A DNA stretch of 36,902 nt from Desulfuromonadaceae bacterium (GCA_028688955.1 JAQTXD010000029.1:1-36902), one strand, 5' to 3'; positions 16,218 to 25,027 are shown, counted from the stretch's first letter. Numbers and translations are program-made. The notes: generated by a model from the sequence alone, not told the origin.

Positions 16218-18887
16218 TTATTGTTGATGTAGTCTCCGTGCAGTTGATAATGTGTTGTTTATGGTAACCGCTAATGCCACTTCGTCCTCACGCGTGCTGA
16301 CTTCACCGTCAAGACGCGCATACAGCAGGCGTTCTTTAATATGACCGAACAGTGGACCGGGCTCAAGCCCGAGTTTACTCAGCTCCTCTCCGCTCACCAG
16401 TGGCAAAACGGTGCGCAGGCGGGTCAGGTACAGTGACACGAAGCGTCTGATCTGCTCGCTGTTGGCACGGGCTGCCAGATACAGGAGCATCTCGAGGGTA
16501 AGTTCGGAGAACCAGACGTATAGCTGGCTGTTGCGCAGTTCGCCGGCATGTTTCAAACGCCGCTTGATAGCATTGAGGGTCGTAAAAGCAAGGTGGCGTT
16601 GACTCTGGAGTCGTGATGCAAGGCGCCCGGGAAGTGCAAGGCGTCCGCACGTCTCGCGAAACTCTTCAGGCTTCAGCGCGTCACACAATGCGAGGAGATA
16701 CACCTGCCAGGGCTCACACCGGTCTTCCAGATAGAGCAGACGGAACCAGGCCATGACCTGTACGGTCTCTTTTAGTACCCGTTCCGTCGCTGAAACCAGT
16801 TTGAGTGCTGGATGAATAACGGGGAGAAGTCCAAACGAGGACATGCGTCCGATAGCCGCCGTCGGTTCCTTTTCACACATAATCTGCACAAGTTCGTTCA
16901 GAAGCCGTTCTCCGCCCAGTTTGTCGAGGAGGCGCATCCGCACGGCACTGCGTATGAGGTTTTCGGTATGAGGAGCGATGTGAAAACCGAGGCGCTGCTC
17001 AAAACGAATAGCCCGGAATACACGTGTCGGGTCTTCGATAAACGAGAGGTTGTGCAGTACCCTGACAACCCGCTCCTGAATATCCTGCTGTCCGCGGAAG
17101 TTGTCAGTCAGCTGCCCGAAACGTCCACTGTTGATGCAGAGGGCCAGGGTATTGATCGTGAAATCACGCCGGTACAGATCATGGCGAAGCGAAGCGCGCT
17201 CGACCGTCGGCAGGGCACCGGGGGATTCATAATACTCCAGGCGGGTACTTGCTACGTCGATTTTGCATCCGTCGGTCAGGACCAGTACAGCAGTACCGAA
17301 TTTCCGGTGACTGCGAACTCTGCCGCCGTGTCGTCCCGCAAAAGTTTCCGCAAAGAAGACACCGTCTCCTTCGACGGTGATATCAATGTCAAGATTATCA
17401 ATTCCCAGCAGCAGATCACGCACATACCCGCCAACCGCGTAGACGGACATTCCTAAACTGTCACCAACCGCGCCCAGCGCGTGGAGGGTTTCCCGCATTT
17501 TTTCAGGCAGTCGCTTGCCAAGGAGTCCGGCTATTGAACGGATTCGTGTCGGGACTTCCAGCGATTCAAGGTCATACAGTGCGCTGCTTTGACCGCGCCG
17601 GCCTCCATAAAAATGGCGCATCAGATCGGTACGGGTTACCGCTCCGATCAGCGTGGTTCCATTGAAAACCGGCACAAAACGGCGATTGCCGGTTACCATG
17701 TACGACTGGATTTCCGTCAGCGGTGTATCAACTGTCGCTGTCATATATTCGGTATGCATGAAGTCCGTCACCGGTGACTCGTTCAGTCCATGGTACAGCG
17801 CTTTTTCGACGGTTTTGCGGGAAATAATGCCGATCATTGTTTCCCCGCTCATGACCGGCATGGCGTTGCAGTTGTAGCGGGTCAGATATTCCCGGGCCCT
17901 GCTGATGGAGAGCGAGTCCGGCATTATCTTGACCGGGGCCGACATGATACTTCCGGCGGTGGCCTGCGCTTTCACCGAGAGCTGCAGCAGCCCGTCAAGT
18001 TGTTCCAGCACCTTTTTCAGCGGTTGGTCGTGGACCACGGCAGAAGCGGCAGTGGCGTGCCCGCCCCCTTGAAAGTTTTTCATTATTTCGCCGGCATCGA
18101 TTTCAGGAATATGGCTTCGGGCTACAAGATAGACATGGCCTTCCATGGCGACCGCAACGAACAGGGCGTCCATGTTTTCCATATCTCGCATGAGATGTGC
18201 GAGCGAGGCAATATCAGCGATATAGTGATCGCATGAAGCGTATGCCATGGAGATGACGACTCCGTTGACAGTCGTGGTTTTGAGAGTCGTGAGCAGCTGT
18301 TTCAAAAGCTTCATTTGCGCTCTGTTCAGCTCCGGAGTCAGTGCATCGTTGACAACGGACAGCCGTGCTCCCCTTTCAAGAAGCCAGCCGGCAGCCCGGT
18401 AGTCGTCCGGTGTTGTTGAAGTAAACAGCATGCGGCCGGTGTCTTCATGAATGCCAAGTAAAATCAGCGTTGCCTCTTCATGACTCAGAGACGTCTCTTT
18501 TTTCATGAGAGATACGGCAAGAAGAGTTGAAGCGGATCCGCAGACCCTGATTGAACCACCGGTTGGCAGAATACTATCGGCCGTTACCGGGTGGTGGTCA
18601 TAGATGTGAACCTCCAGTCCGGGGCGACTCAGAATCTCTGCAAAGCGGCCAATGCGGGAGGCGTGCTGGCAATCGACGATGATCAACCGGGAAATTGCGT
18701 GAAGGTCGACATCTTTTGCACGGGTTAAATTTGGCAGGTAGTCAGGATGGCGCTCAATGAAATCACGTACCCCCTTTTCCTGAGAACCGGGAAAAGCGAG
18801 CAGGGCGCCGGGGTACAGGTGTAAAGCTGCGGTCATTGCGCCCAGACAGTCAAAGTCGGCATTTGTATGAGTGGTAATCACGTCCAT
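16218..18887 (-). CDS. DHH phosphoesterase - CBS pair - tRNA nucleotidyltransferase/poly(A) polymerase fusion
   Basis: An 889-residue three-part protein. Residues 1-300 are a DHH/DHHA1 nanoRNase/RecJ-like unit: HTNADFDCLGAMTAA, VDCQHASRIG, DHHPV (97-101) and GGGHATAASA. Two CBS repeats cover about 312-428. A class II nucleotidyltransferase head begins near 483 with VGGYVRDLLLGIDNLDIDITVEGDG, holding the GG and DxD metal residues, followed by RRDFTINTLAL and EDPTRVFRAIRFEQRLGF. In bacteria with split enzymes such fusions have been linked to A-adding or poly(A) activity; which of CC-, A- or CCA-addition this one performs cannot be decided from sequence alone. The CBS pair suggests adenine nucleotide sensing. 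Only a weak AAGGA precedes ATG 18887. Confidence 0.9.
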   Translation of the reverse strand: MDVITTHTNADFDCLGAMTAALHLYPGALLAFPGSQEKGVRDFIERHPDYLPNLTRAKDVDLHAISRLIIVDCQHASRIGRFAEILSRPGLEVHIYDHHPVTADSILPTGGSIRVCGSASTLLAVSLMKKETSLSHEEATLILLGIHEDTGRMLFTSTTPDDYRAAGWLLERGARLSVVNDALTPELNRAQMKLLKQLLTTLKTTTVNGVVISMAYASCDHYIADIASLAHLMRDMENMDALFVAVAMEGHVYLVARSHIPEIDAGEIMKNFQGGGHATAASAVVHDQPLKKVLEQLDGLLQLSVKAQATAGSIMSAPVKIMPDSLSISRAREYLTRYNCNAMPVMSGETMIGIISRKTVEKALYHGLNESPVTDFMHTEYMTATVDTPLTEIQSYMVTGNRRFVPVFNGTTLIGAVTRTDLMRHFYGGRRGQSSALYDLESLEVPTRIRSIAGLLGKRLPEKMRETLHALGAVGDSLGMSVYAVGGYVRDLLLGIDNLDIDITVEGDGVFFAETFAGRHGGRVRSHRKFGTAVLVLTDGCKIDVASTRLEYYESPGALPTVERASLRHDLYRRDFTINTLALCINSGRFGQLTDNFRGQQDIQERVVRVLHNLSFIEDPTRVFRAIRFEQRLGFHIAPHTENLIRSAVRMRLLDKLGGERLLNELVQIMCEKEPTAAIGRMSSFGLLPVIHPALKLVSATERVLKETVQVMAWFRLLYLEDRCEPWQVYLLALCDALKPEEFRETCGRLALPGRLASRLQSQRHLAFTTLNAIKRRLKHAGELRNSQLYVWFSELTLEMLLYLAARANSEQIRRFVSLYLTRLRTVLPLVSGEELSKLGLEPGPLFGHIKERLLYARLDGEVSTREDEVALAVTINNTLSTARRLHQQ

Positions 18888-18974
18888 CAGATCATCACTA
18901 TCCTTTTGGGTAATCTGGCGGTTACGCTACTCTGTCTATTCAGTTTATACTGCAAAAACGGAGAAGATGGCACA

Positions 18975-19007
18975 AGAAAAGGCGTTGCACAATGCAACGC
19001 CTTTTCT
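18975..19007. terminator. Hairpin between the second PEP-CTERM gene and the fusion gene
   Basis: AGAAAAGGCGTTGCA pairs perfectly with TGCAACGCCTTTTCT around 3 nt (15 bp). On the minus strand the stem ends in CCTTTTCT, fitting a terminator for the PEP-CTERM gene that stops at 19032. It shares its core with the hairpins at 8322 and 24992. Confidence 0.75.
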
Positions 19008-19031
19008 AACTCAGCCAACTATGTTCTTCTC

Positions 19032-19916
19032 TTAAGCGTCTTTGTTCATACGTCGCTTGCCATAGATTGCAAGTCCGAACATACCGGCTCCGAGCAGCAT
19101 CATAGTACCCGGTTCGGGGACCGGGGTGGTTATGGGGGCCGTCTCAATGTTAAACGTAATACCGTCATTGTAGTAGTGACAGTCCGGATCAAAGCCGAGT
19201 CCGAAACTTGCATAGGGATTTGTTGATGTTGCAAGCGGGTTTGCGGAAGTGATATTTCCCATGAGGACTGCCAGTTCAGCTGCACTGAAATTATATGTCA
19301 GGTCGTGCCCGTAATAGGATTTGCTGCTGATATTTGCGGTGGTCGTATTCTCATTTCCTTGCGTATCTACAACAGTGGTCGTTACAACCCCTTTGTGCTG
19401 CAAGTCCACAGCATCTGTCCAGCGCCATAATTCAGTAATTGATTCGAACCGGAAATTGGTGTTTGCCACCGTCTGCCCTTTGGAATTCACAACGGTCTTT
19501 TGCATAAACAGAGGATCAGTCAATTCCTGCAACTTTCCTGGAGTGGTTGAAGTCCCCTGATTGTCTGTCGCGGTCCACACATCAATACCGTTATTGGTTT
19601 TGTCAACAACCTTTGGGTTGTCGACAAGGTACACCTTCAGAATATCATTTGGTTCATTAGCCCAATTGTAGATATTTTTGAAGGAGATTGATGCACCAAT
19701 AATCTTTTCGTTGTTGGCTGCGATTGTTTGCATTGTCGATGCCGGGTCTATGCCCCAGACATATAATTTGTAGTGGTCAAGGTCATTCAGGTCATTCTTT
19801 GTATTGGATCCATCATTAGAACTGAAAGAATAACTTGTTGCGCCAGCCGCGGCAGACAATGAAAAAGCCAAACAAAATGCCAGGGTGATACGTGCTGCAA
19901 TCTTTGAAACGTTCAT
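19032..19916 (-). CDS. PEP-CTERM sorting-domain exported protein
   Basis: A 294-residue exported protein. The signal peptide MNVSKIAARITLAFCLAFSLSAAAGA is followed by an Asn/Thr/Asp-rich extracellular region of about 235 residues (repeated TTTV.../NT stretches and DHYKLYVWGIDPASTMQTIAANN) with no recognised catalytic motif. The PEP-CTERM tail is VPEPGTMMLLGAGMFGLAIYGKRRMNKDA. GAGGTG lies 7 nt before ATG. It is monocistronic, with a TGGCACG-N4-AAGC sigma-54-like element upstream and a 15-bp hairpin downstream. Surface or matrix location is inferred from the tail; the target function is unknown. Confidence 0.88.
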   Translation of the reverse strand: MNVSKIAARITLAFCLAFSLSAAAGATSYSFSSNDGSNTKNDLNDLDHYKLYVWGIDPASTMQTIAANNEKIIGASISFKNIYNWANEPNDILKVYLVDNPKVVDKTNNGIDVWTATDNQGTSTTPGKLQELTDPLFMQKTVVNSKGQTVANTNFRFESITELWRWTDAVDLQHKGVVTTTVVDTQGNENTTTANISSKSYYGHDLTYNFSAAELAVLMGNITSANPLATSTNPYASFGLGFDPDCHYYNDGITFNIETAPITTPVPEPGTMMLLGAGMFGLAIYGKRRMNKDA

Positions 19917-19962
19917 CGGTACACCTCACAGAGTGAAAATAGGATCGTTTAATGTTTGATTA

Positions 19963-19977
19963 GCTTAAATCGTGCCA
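19963..19977 (-). promoter_or_regulatory. Candidate sigma-54 promoter of the second PEP-CTERM gene
   Basis: Minus-strand TGGCACGATTTAAGC matches TGGCACG-N4-TTGC except AA for TT in the -12 part. It ends 46 nt before the start codon at 19916 and is nearly the same as the element at 7402. Confidence 0.5.
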
Positions 19978-20346
19978 ATTTGTAAGTATCTGTAATTAAA
20001 TTAAAAATTTGTAAATTGGAGGGTGGCTACTACGGGCTTGTAAAAAATACCGACAAAACCATTAAAAATTAGAATTAGTTTGTTAATGAAAGTTCGTCTC
20101 AGAAGGTGGGCATATCGGCCAAAAGGGCGTAGGAATTATTTTGACGGTGTCTTTTTACATGTGCTATATCTAATGCAATAAAAGATAACACCGTATTGTT
20201 TGGAATATATTTATAGTATTGCCGGCTGATTATTTGCTTGTTAATGTAATTATATATATCTGTAATTACAAATATATTATACATCTATCGGTTCGATATG
20301 TGATGAGAACAATATTTTGTAAGTATAGATGTGAGCAGGAGATGCT
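19978..20346. other. AT-rich divergent intergenic region
   Basis: About 370 nt between the PEP-CTERM gene and the hydrolase operon. It is AT-rich with runs such as ATTATATATA near 20250. Apart from a GG-N10-GC element at 20223 I see no gene, tRNA or riboswitch here. A 61-codon minus-strand frame (20099-20284) has no supporting features. Confidence 0.6.
20223..20237 (+). promoter_or_regulatory. Possible sigma-54 promoter of the hydrolase operon
   Basis: CGGCTGATTATTTGC has GG-N10-GC spacing and a consensus TTGC -12 half, but a weak -24 half. It lies 109 nt before the first hydrolase start. Chance matches of this kind are common. Confidence 0.28.
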
Positions 20347-21261
20347 ATGTCAAAAAAATTGATTGTTGTGACCCACGGGATCGGTGATGCAGACAAAAAT
20401 TTTCATGAAGAGTGGGCAACGGTTATCGCCCAGAATCACTCCATGGCAGATATTGTGGTAAAGGGCCTCTGGTGGGAAGACATTCTGCAGAAGGTGGAGG
20501 AAAAGTACGATATTATTTCCGGAACCATGGGTGATCTTGTCGGGATGTGCGGTTTTCAGGATCTGGAGAAGTGGGCAGGCAGTGGTCAGGCGAAGGTGTT
20601 CAAAGACTATATGATGGATGTACTTGTGTACGTCGGATTACCGGATATGTGGCTGATGATACAGGACGAATGTGCACTCAGACTGGATGCGCTGCGCAAG
20701 GATGCCGGCGGTGTGGAACAGTTTGACGAGTCTGATACGATTCTGGTCGCCCACTCGCTTGGTGCCGCCATGATCCCGCATCTGGTATGGCGTGAATACG
20801 CGTTTACCGGGATAATCCCGTACCGGGGAATGATTCTGCTCGCCTCTCCGCTTGGGTTCGAGTCGCCGATACCTCATATCTGCCAGGATTTTCTGCAACG
20901 GATGGGTGGCATTTTCGGCGGTGACCGGAACAGCACATTGGGACGGTTTGCTCGTGCCTGGAACATGGGAGGGGCCGGCCGTCTTCGTTTTATCTGCAAT
21001 GAAAACGATATCGTCTGTTCGGATGTGAAATATCAGGTCCCCGTTACCGGTCAACTGGTTGATCTGATCCCGATACGTCAGGGGTTTAATCCTGCCGAAA
21101 TCGGCATTCTTAATACCGAGCATCCGGGGGCTGTGGAGTTTATTTCCTTCGGAGAGAAAAACCCTGCGAAAATTGTTGAAAATCATGATGCACTCAATTA
21201 TTTGCGTCATCCTGCATTCAACACGGCATTAAAGGCGATGCTGAGTGGAGGTGCTGCGTGA
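20347..21261 (+). CDS. Predicted cytoplasmic alpha/beta-hydrolase (lipase/esterase-like), first gene of a three-gene operon
   Basis: A 304-residue protein with no signal peptide or membrane helix. VVTHGIGD at residues 7-13 looks like the HG oxyanion motif. VAHSLGAA gives the nucleophile elbow with S137 (A-H-S-L-G rather than the usual G-x-S-x-G), NENDIV places a likely acid at D221, and ENHDALNYL a likely base at H280, in correct order. The substrate is unknown; lipid, ester or peptide hydrolysis are all possible. GGAG lies 5 nt before ATG. Its last bases overlap the start of the next gene (GTGA), so the two are translationally coupled. The overall pattern recalls hydrolases that start KLIVVTHGIG but no named family is claimed. 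Confidence 0.82.
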   Translation: MSKKLIVVTHGIGDADKNFHEEWATVIAQNHSMADIVVKGLWWEDILQKVEEKYDIISGTMGDLVGMCGFQDLEKWAGSGQAKVFKDYMMDVLVYVGLPDMWLMIQDECALRLDALRKDAGGVEQFDESDTILVAHSLGAAMIPHLVWREYAFTGIIPYRGMILLASPLGFESPIPHICQDFLQRMGGIFGGDRNSTLGRFARAWNMGGAGRLRFICNENDIVCSDVKYQVPVTGQLVDLIPIRQGFNPAEIGILNTEHPGAVEFISFGEKNPAKIVENHDALNYLRHPAFNTALKAMLSGGAA

Positions 21262-22145
21262 GCAAGGTATTCTGCCGCTTCATTCTTCTGTTCCTGCTTT
21301 TTGTGCCGGTGGCGGTTCTCCATGCCGGTCAACTGCCGGCATCACTTGAACAGTATCAGACGCAGACTGCCAATCTCCTTACGGGTGAGGAGGACGAGCA
21401 TGTCAGGAAGTATCTATCCGAATGTCTAGAGGCGTCCCGCCATCTGAACGGTATTGAGGCCGAAGATGTACGGGTGACAACAGCGTTTCAGGCACTGGTG
21501 GCGGCACGTCTTGCTGCCGCAGGTGGACTGACAGCGGAAACCAGCGGTGCTCCTGGAATACGCACCGAACAGCGCCTCTACACCACGCACGTGCAACCAT
21601 ATCTTAAAAATGAATATATAAGTCTTGTGAGATTGCAGGATCAACTGCTTCAGCGCAAGTATTTCCGTAATGAAACGGCCAAGAACGCCAACTTCATTGA
21701 AGGGGCTGTCAACAGCTACTGGTCGCTGACCCGTGCTGACCACACTGATTTGAAAAACGTTGCTGCTGACCCGCATCTTGGTGTTTCCCCGTGGGAAGCT
21801 GTTTTTCGTCTGGAACCGACACTTGCGGTGCATCATGGAGGGCAGTTTGCGGTAATGGGAAGTGCCGGTCTGAGTTACGCATTTTTTCCTGACGTTCGGC
21901 ATAACGGCACAAGCGCCGTTTTTAATGAAACATTCTGGTCAAAATGGTTGCAGAAAAGTGGCGGACGATTGGGTGTCGGAGCAGGACAGGTGGAGAACAA
22001 GACCCGCTTTTTGGCGGGAGCCGGGGTACAGATTGCTTCCGCAGGACTGTGGGGGATATATGAGCCGGAACGTCGCACTTTTATGTTTGGTATCAGTGCT
22101 GCTGATCTGAGTAAACTGAAGAAGGTTGTTTCCTGGTTGGAGTAA
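21258..22145 (+). CDS. Exported protein of unknown function, coupled to the upstream hydrolase
   Basis: A 295-residue protein starting at GTG 21258 inside the stop of the upstream gene (GTGA). The N-terminus is a signal peptide, MSKVFCRFILLFLLFVPVAVLHA, with cleavage near residue 23. The first third is helical and Gln/Glu-rich; the rest (about residues 170-295) is Gly/Phe/Trp-rich with short alternating segments such as FAVMGSAGLSYAFF and LAGAGVQIASAGLWGIYEP that could be beta strands, as in a small barrel or outer-membrane protein. I do not recognise the family. Being exported between two proteins without signals, it could be the acceptor, a partner or the immunity/targeting element of the hydrolases; none of these is shown. 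Confidence 0.75.
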   Translation: MSKVFCRFILLFLLFVPVAVLHAGQLPASLEQYQTQTANLLTGEEDEHVRKYLSECLEASRHLNGIEAEDVRVTTAFQALVAARLAAAGGLTAETSGAPGIRTEQRLYTTHVQPYLKNEYISLVRLQDQLLQRKYFRNETAKNANFIEGAVNSYWSLTRADHTDLKNVAADPHLGVSPWEAVFRLEPTLAVHHGGQFAVMGSAGLSYAFFPDVRHNGTSAVFNETFWSKWLQKSGGRLGVGAGQVENKTRFLAGAGVQIASAGLWGIYEPERRTFMFGISAADLSKLKKVVSWLE

Positions 22146-22209
22146 CATAATCAGATTGATATTGTGTGCGACACTGCGGACGTCAATTCAGTAAAATAGG
22201 GAGGCACGT

Positions 22210-23700
22210 ATGGGAGCATTTCCAATAATCTATGTTCGTGGCTATGCCGGGACACAGGGCGAAGTGGAAGAGACGGTAGAAGACCCTTTTTACGGCTTTA
22301 ACAAAGGCTCGACACATGTCAGGATCGGCCCTCAGGGAAGTGCCAGGTTTTATGCGTTTGAAAGTCCACTTATTCGGCTGATGGCTGATTATGGATATAA
22401 AGACGTTTTTGAAGGGGACCTTCAGACGATTACCAGGGCGCAGGGCGGTAACCACCAGCGGACAATATGGATTTACCGCTATTACGATACAACATCAAAA
22501 ACATTTGAGGGATATAAAGGGATCCGGCTCTCTATTGAAAAGGCTGCCGAAGGGTTGCGACAGTTTATCGATCAGGCCATGGCCCAGACGGGATGCAGCA
22601 AGGTCAATCTGCTGGCCCATTCAATGGGAGGGCTGATCTGTCGTTCACTGCTGCAGAAAATTTATCCGGAAGCCGGATTAAAGGGTGAGGACATTGTCGA
22701 TAAGCTCTTCACCTACGGTACACCACATGGCGGTATTCATTTTGATATTCCCGGCGGCTCGGTGGTGGAGTGGATTCGGGATAAAATTGGCTGGAATAAC
22801 TCGGATGATTTCGGCAAGGAACGGATGTATCAGTATCTGCTGCCGGAATCCCGTATGGATGCTGGAGGAAATAAGATAGGCGCTGACGATTTTTGCCAGA
22901 GTTCACTGTATGGGTATTTCCCTCCCGAGAAGGTATTTTGCATTGTAGGTACCAATGCAAAAGATTATGACGTGGCCATGGGAATGTCACGCCGCACTGT
23001 TGGTCCGCTGAGTGACGGTCTCGTGCAGATAGAGAGCGCCTATGTCAAAAACTCGAACCGTGCGTATGTGCACCGTTGTCACAGTGGTCGCTATGGCATG
23101 GTGAATTCTGAGGAGGCATATCAGAATCTGCGGCGTTTCCTCTTCGGTTCACTGAAGGTATCGGTTGTTCTGGAAGGACTTGCCGTTCCCAGTTCAAGGA
23201 ATTCGGACGACAAGTATTATCAGGCTGAAGTTGGCGTTTCTATCCGCGGAATGCCGGTGCTGATGCATGAACGGAGTATAACCAACAGCTGCCCGATTAT
23301 TCTGCAGGATGGCACGACACTCCTCAAGGATAATCACCACCTGTATACCTTCTTTCTTATTCCCCGTCTTACGGACGATCCTAATGTGACATCTGCTCGC
23401 TATGCACTTCGGTTGGCATTGTACGAATTCAAAAAGTCAGGCTCATGGCTTGATTTTTCTGACCACATGGAGCAAACGCCGATTTGGAATGATCACCTGC
23501 TGGTAGATATCAGCTGTGCTCCGGGAGAGAAGCTTGATTGCAGTGGTTGTTATTGCTGGAATTCAGAATCACAAAACCCGACGACACCACTGGTTGAAGA
23601 CGCTGTCAGCAGACAGGTGGCTGTACCTCTGCCCAGGCAGGCGCAGAACGTTGTGGGAACATCGGCTCGTATCGTTTTTGAACTGGCTCAGTGGGAATAA
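22210..23700 (+). CDS. Predicted serine hydrolase of the PGAP1/lipase-like type with a Cys-rich C-terminal domain
   Basis: A 496-residue protein with no signal peptide. IIYVRGYAG (residues 6-13) is the likely oxyanion region; LLAHSMGGLICRSLL carries S138, FTYGTPHGG at 168-175 is typical of lipase/PGAP1-like enzymes, GPLSDGLVQIESA supplies an acid (D269) and VHRCHSGRYGMVNS a base (H291). About 190 further residues form an extra domain that includes a four-cysteine cluster CAPGEKLDCSGCYC (C436-C449), which could bind metal or form disulfides. The ATG has GGGAGG 5 nt upstream and follows the previous stop by 64 nt. The nucleophile lies at almost the same residue as in the first hydrolase (137/138), yet the sequences otherwise differ clearly. 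Confidence 0.85.
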   Translation: MGAFPIIYVRGYAGTQGEVEETVEDPFYGFNKGSTHVRIGPQGSARFYAFESPLIRLMADYGYKDVFEGDLQTITRAQGGNHQRTIWIYRYYDTTSKTFEGYKGIRLSIEKAAEGLRQFIDQAMAQTGCSKVNLLAHSMGGLICRSLLQKIYPEAGLKGEDIVDKLFTYGTPHGGIHFDIPGGSVVEWIRDKIGWNNSDDFGKERMYQYLLPESRMDAGGNKIGADDFCQSSLYGYFPPEKVFCIVGTNAKDYDVAMGMSRRTVGPLSDGLVQIESAYVKNSNRAYVHRCHSGRYGMVNSEEAYQNLRRFLFGSLKVSVVLEGLAVPSSRNSDDKYYQAEVGVSIRGMPVLMHERSITNSCPIILQDGTTLLKDNHHLYTFFLIPRLTDDPNVTSARYALRLALYEFKKSGSWLDFSDHMEQTPIWNDHLLVDISCAPGEKLDCSGCYCWNSESQNPTTPLVEDAVSRQVAVPLPRQAQNVVGTSARIVFELAQWE

Positions 23701-24198
23701 TCAAGCCAATTGAATATAGATGCAGTTAGAATCATATGTTTGGTCACAATTTCGGCGTGGTGAGTGATATGTGGAAGATGGTTACTCACCATGCCGGTTT
23801 AGATGATCGAGCGACCTTCCCAAACATCTACTGGAAATCTGTGGCTTATGCCACAGGTGAAAATAATGATCCATCCATACCTCAATTACCAATTCAATAA
23901 GACGAAGTCGGTCCCCTCACATAACAATTTGTTTACCTGTTTGCTCAAATCTATCCGTATCTGATTCCCGGCTTTTGAGGCGAAGAGTGGTTGCTCGGCA
24001 AAGCGGACCGAACTGCAGAGCTGTAGCTGTCGCGCTGCATACTTCATTATGCGGCCTGGATCCATGACATTAAACATACTCCGCCTGGTACAGATGTGGT
24101 CTCATTAGAAAATATTATACTGTCGAACTCCTTTACATCTGGCAGAGCAGAACTGTTGTGACAATAAAATATTATTATATTTCATATAGTTATCTATT
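23701..24198. other. Intergenic stretch with possible gene remnants
   Basis: About 500 nt without a convincing gene. It holds a 54-codon plus-strand frame (23736-23900) and a 63-codon minus-strand frame (23886-24077), both without ribosome sites. A GCAAAGC string near 24000 was checked for a c-di-GMP riboswitch and does not have the surrounding conserved parts. Confidence 0.55.
23736..23900 (+). CDS. Short 54-codon frame, possibly a remnant
   Basis: Begins MFGHNFGVVSDMWKMV and ends in IYWKSVAYATGENN and LPIQ. The composition looks protein-like (Trp, His, Tyr, Asn), but there is no ribosome site and a stop codon lies 6 nt before the ATG. It follows the third operon gene by 35 nt. It may be a piece of a lost fourth gene or a chance frame. 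Confidence 0.25.
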   Translation: MFGHNFGVVSDMWKMVTHHAGLDDRATFPNIYWKSVAYATGENNDPSIPQLPIQ

Positions 24199-24214
24199 TG
24201 GTGTAATAAGTGCA
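24199..24214 (+). promoter_or_regulatory. Candidate sigma-54 promoter of the third PEP-CTERM gene
   Basis: TGGTGTAATAAGTGCA keeps GG-N10-GC spacing, 44 nt before ATG 24259. The -24 half is weaker than at 7402. A TTGACA/TATAAA pair just downstream has only 15 nt spacing and would start transcription at the ribosome site. Confidence 0.35.
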
Positions 24215-24258
24215 TCGAAATTGACAGCCGCTGATTTGTAGTATAAAAGGAGTACGTT

Positions 24259-24960
24259 ATGAAAAAGATAATCCTGATGCTTGTGACTGTTTTGGTTACG
24301 GCCAGTTACGCATTTGCAATACCTTCTCTTCAACTTGATGTCTCAGGCGGTACATATGATGTGGCGACCGAAACGACAGTGGCCAATAGTAATGTTTTCG
24401 ATCTTTATGCTTTGCTACAGGTATCAAATAAAACGCCTATAACAGAACGGTACTATATTTCCGCAGCCCTGACCCCCAAAACCGGCTTTACCACAAACGG
24501 CATTGATGTCGGTTCATTCAGCTTTAACGGAACAACTATAAACGCGACGCGTGATATGGTTTATGGCGTTCCTCCACTAGAAACAAATCTTGCTTTTACA
24601 TCCGGTGACTTGTCTAAACACAACATCTATGAAACTTATTTTGCGGAATTTTCTTTCTTATTCGATGCCACACAAGTTAATGCGTATAACACGATAGATG
24701 GTAGTGCCGCCACAGGCATGCTTAACCAGAAAACTTTCACAATAGATCTCTCAAACCTTGCAGACGGTTACGGCATCCACTTTGATCTCTATTCTGAAAG
24801 CACGAGAAATGGGGACATTAGCATAGACAAGTTTGCTCCATTTTCACACGATGCGGAGGGAACACACATTACTACGGTTCCGGAGCCAGGCACCGTGATG
24901 CTGTTTGGAATAGGCATGTTCGGACTTGCAATCTTCGGTAAACGCAAGATGTATAATTAG
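24259..24960 (+). CDS. PEP-CTERM protein, choice-of-anchor N-like
   Basis: A 233-residue exported protein. Signal peptide MKKIILMLVTVLVTASYAFA, then a compact domain starting IPSLQLDVSGGTYDVATETTVANSNVFDLYALL, with LDLYALL- and SISADG-like segments that recall the choice-of-anchor N family of PEP-CTERM proteins (moderate confidence). The sorting tail is VPEPGTVMLFGIGMFGLAIFGKRKMYN. AAAGGAG lies 7 nt before ATG, a clear start. It stands alone with its own candidate promoter and a strong terminator. It likely ends on the cell surface or in the extracellular matrix after exosortase processing. Confidence 0.9.
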   Translation: MKKIILMLVTVLVTASYAFAIPSLQLDVSGGTYDVATETTVANSNVFDLYALLQVSNKTPITERYYISAALTPKTGFTTNGIDVGSFSFNGTTINATRDMVYGVPPLETNLAFTSGDLSKHNIYETYFAEFSFLFDATQVNAYNTIDGSAATGMLNQKTFTIDLSNLADGYGIHFDLYSESTRNGDISIDKFAPFSHDAEGTHITTVPEPGTVMLFGIGMFGLAIFGKRKMYN

Positions 24961-24991
24961 GGCATAAATGGTTGTACATATGTGGTTTATA

Positions 24992-25027
24992 AAAAAAGGC
25001 GCTCCTGAAACAGGGAGCGCCTTTTTT
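24992..25027 (+). terminator. Terminator after the third PEP-CTERM gene
   Basis: AAAAAAGGCGCTCC pairs with GGAGCGCCTTTTTT around 8 nt, 31 nt after the stop. A textbook terminator in both directions; it shares the AAAGGCG/CGCCTTT core. Confidence 0.88.

Noticed and set aside
23990..24060. GCAAAGC string suggesting a c-di-GMP (GEMM) riboswitch
   Set aside because: The flanking conserved stems and the tetraloop/receptor pattern are missing, and it lies about 250 nt from the next gene.
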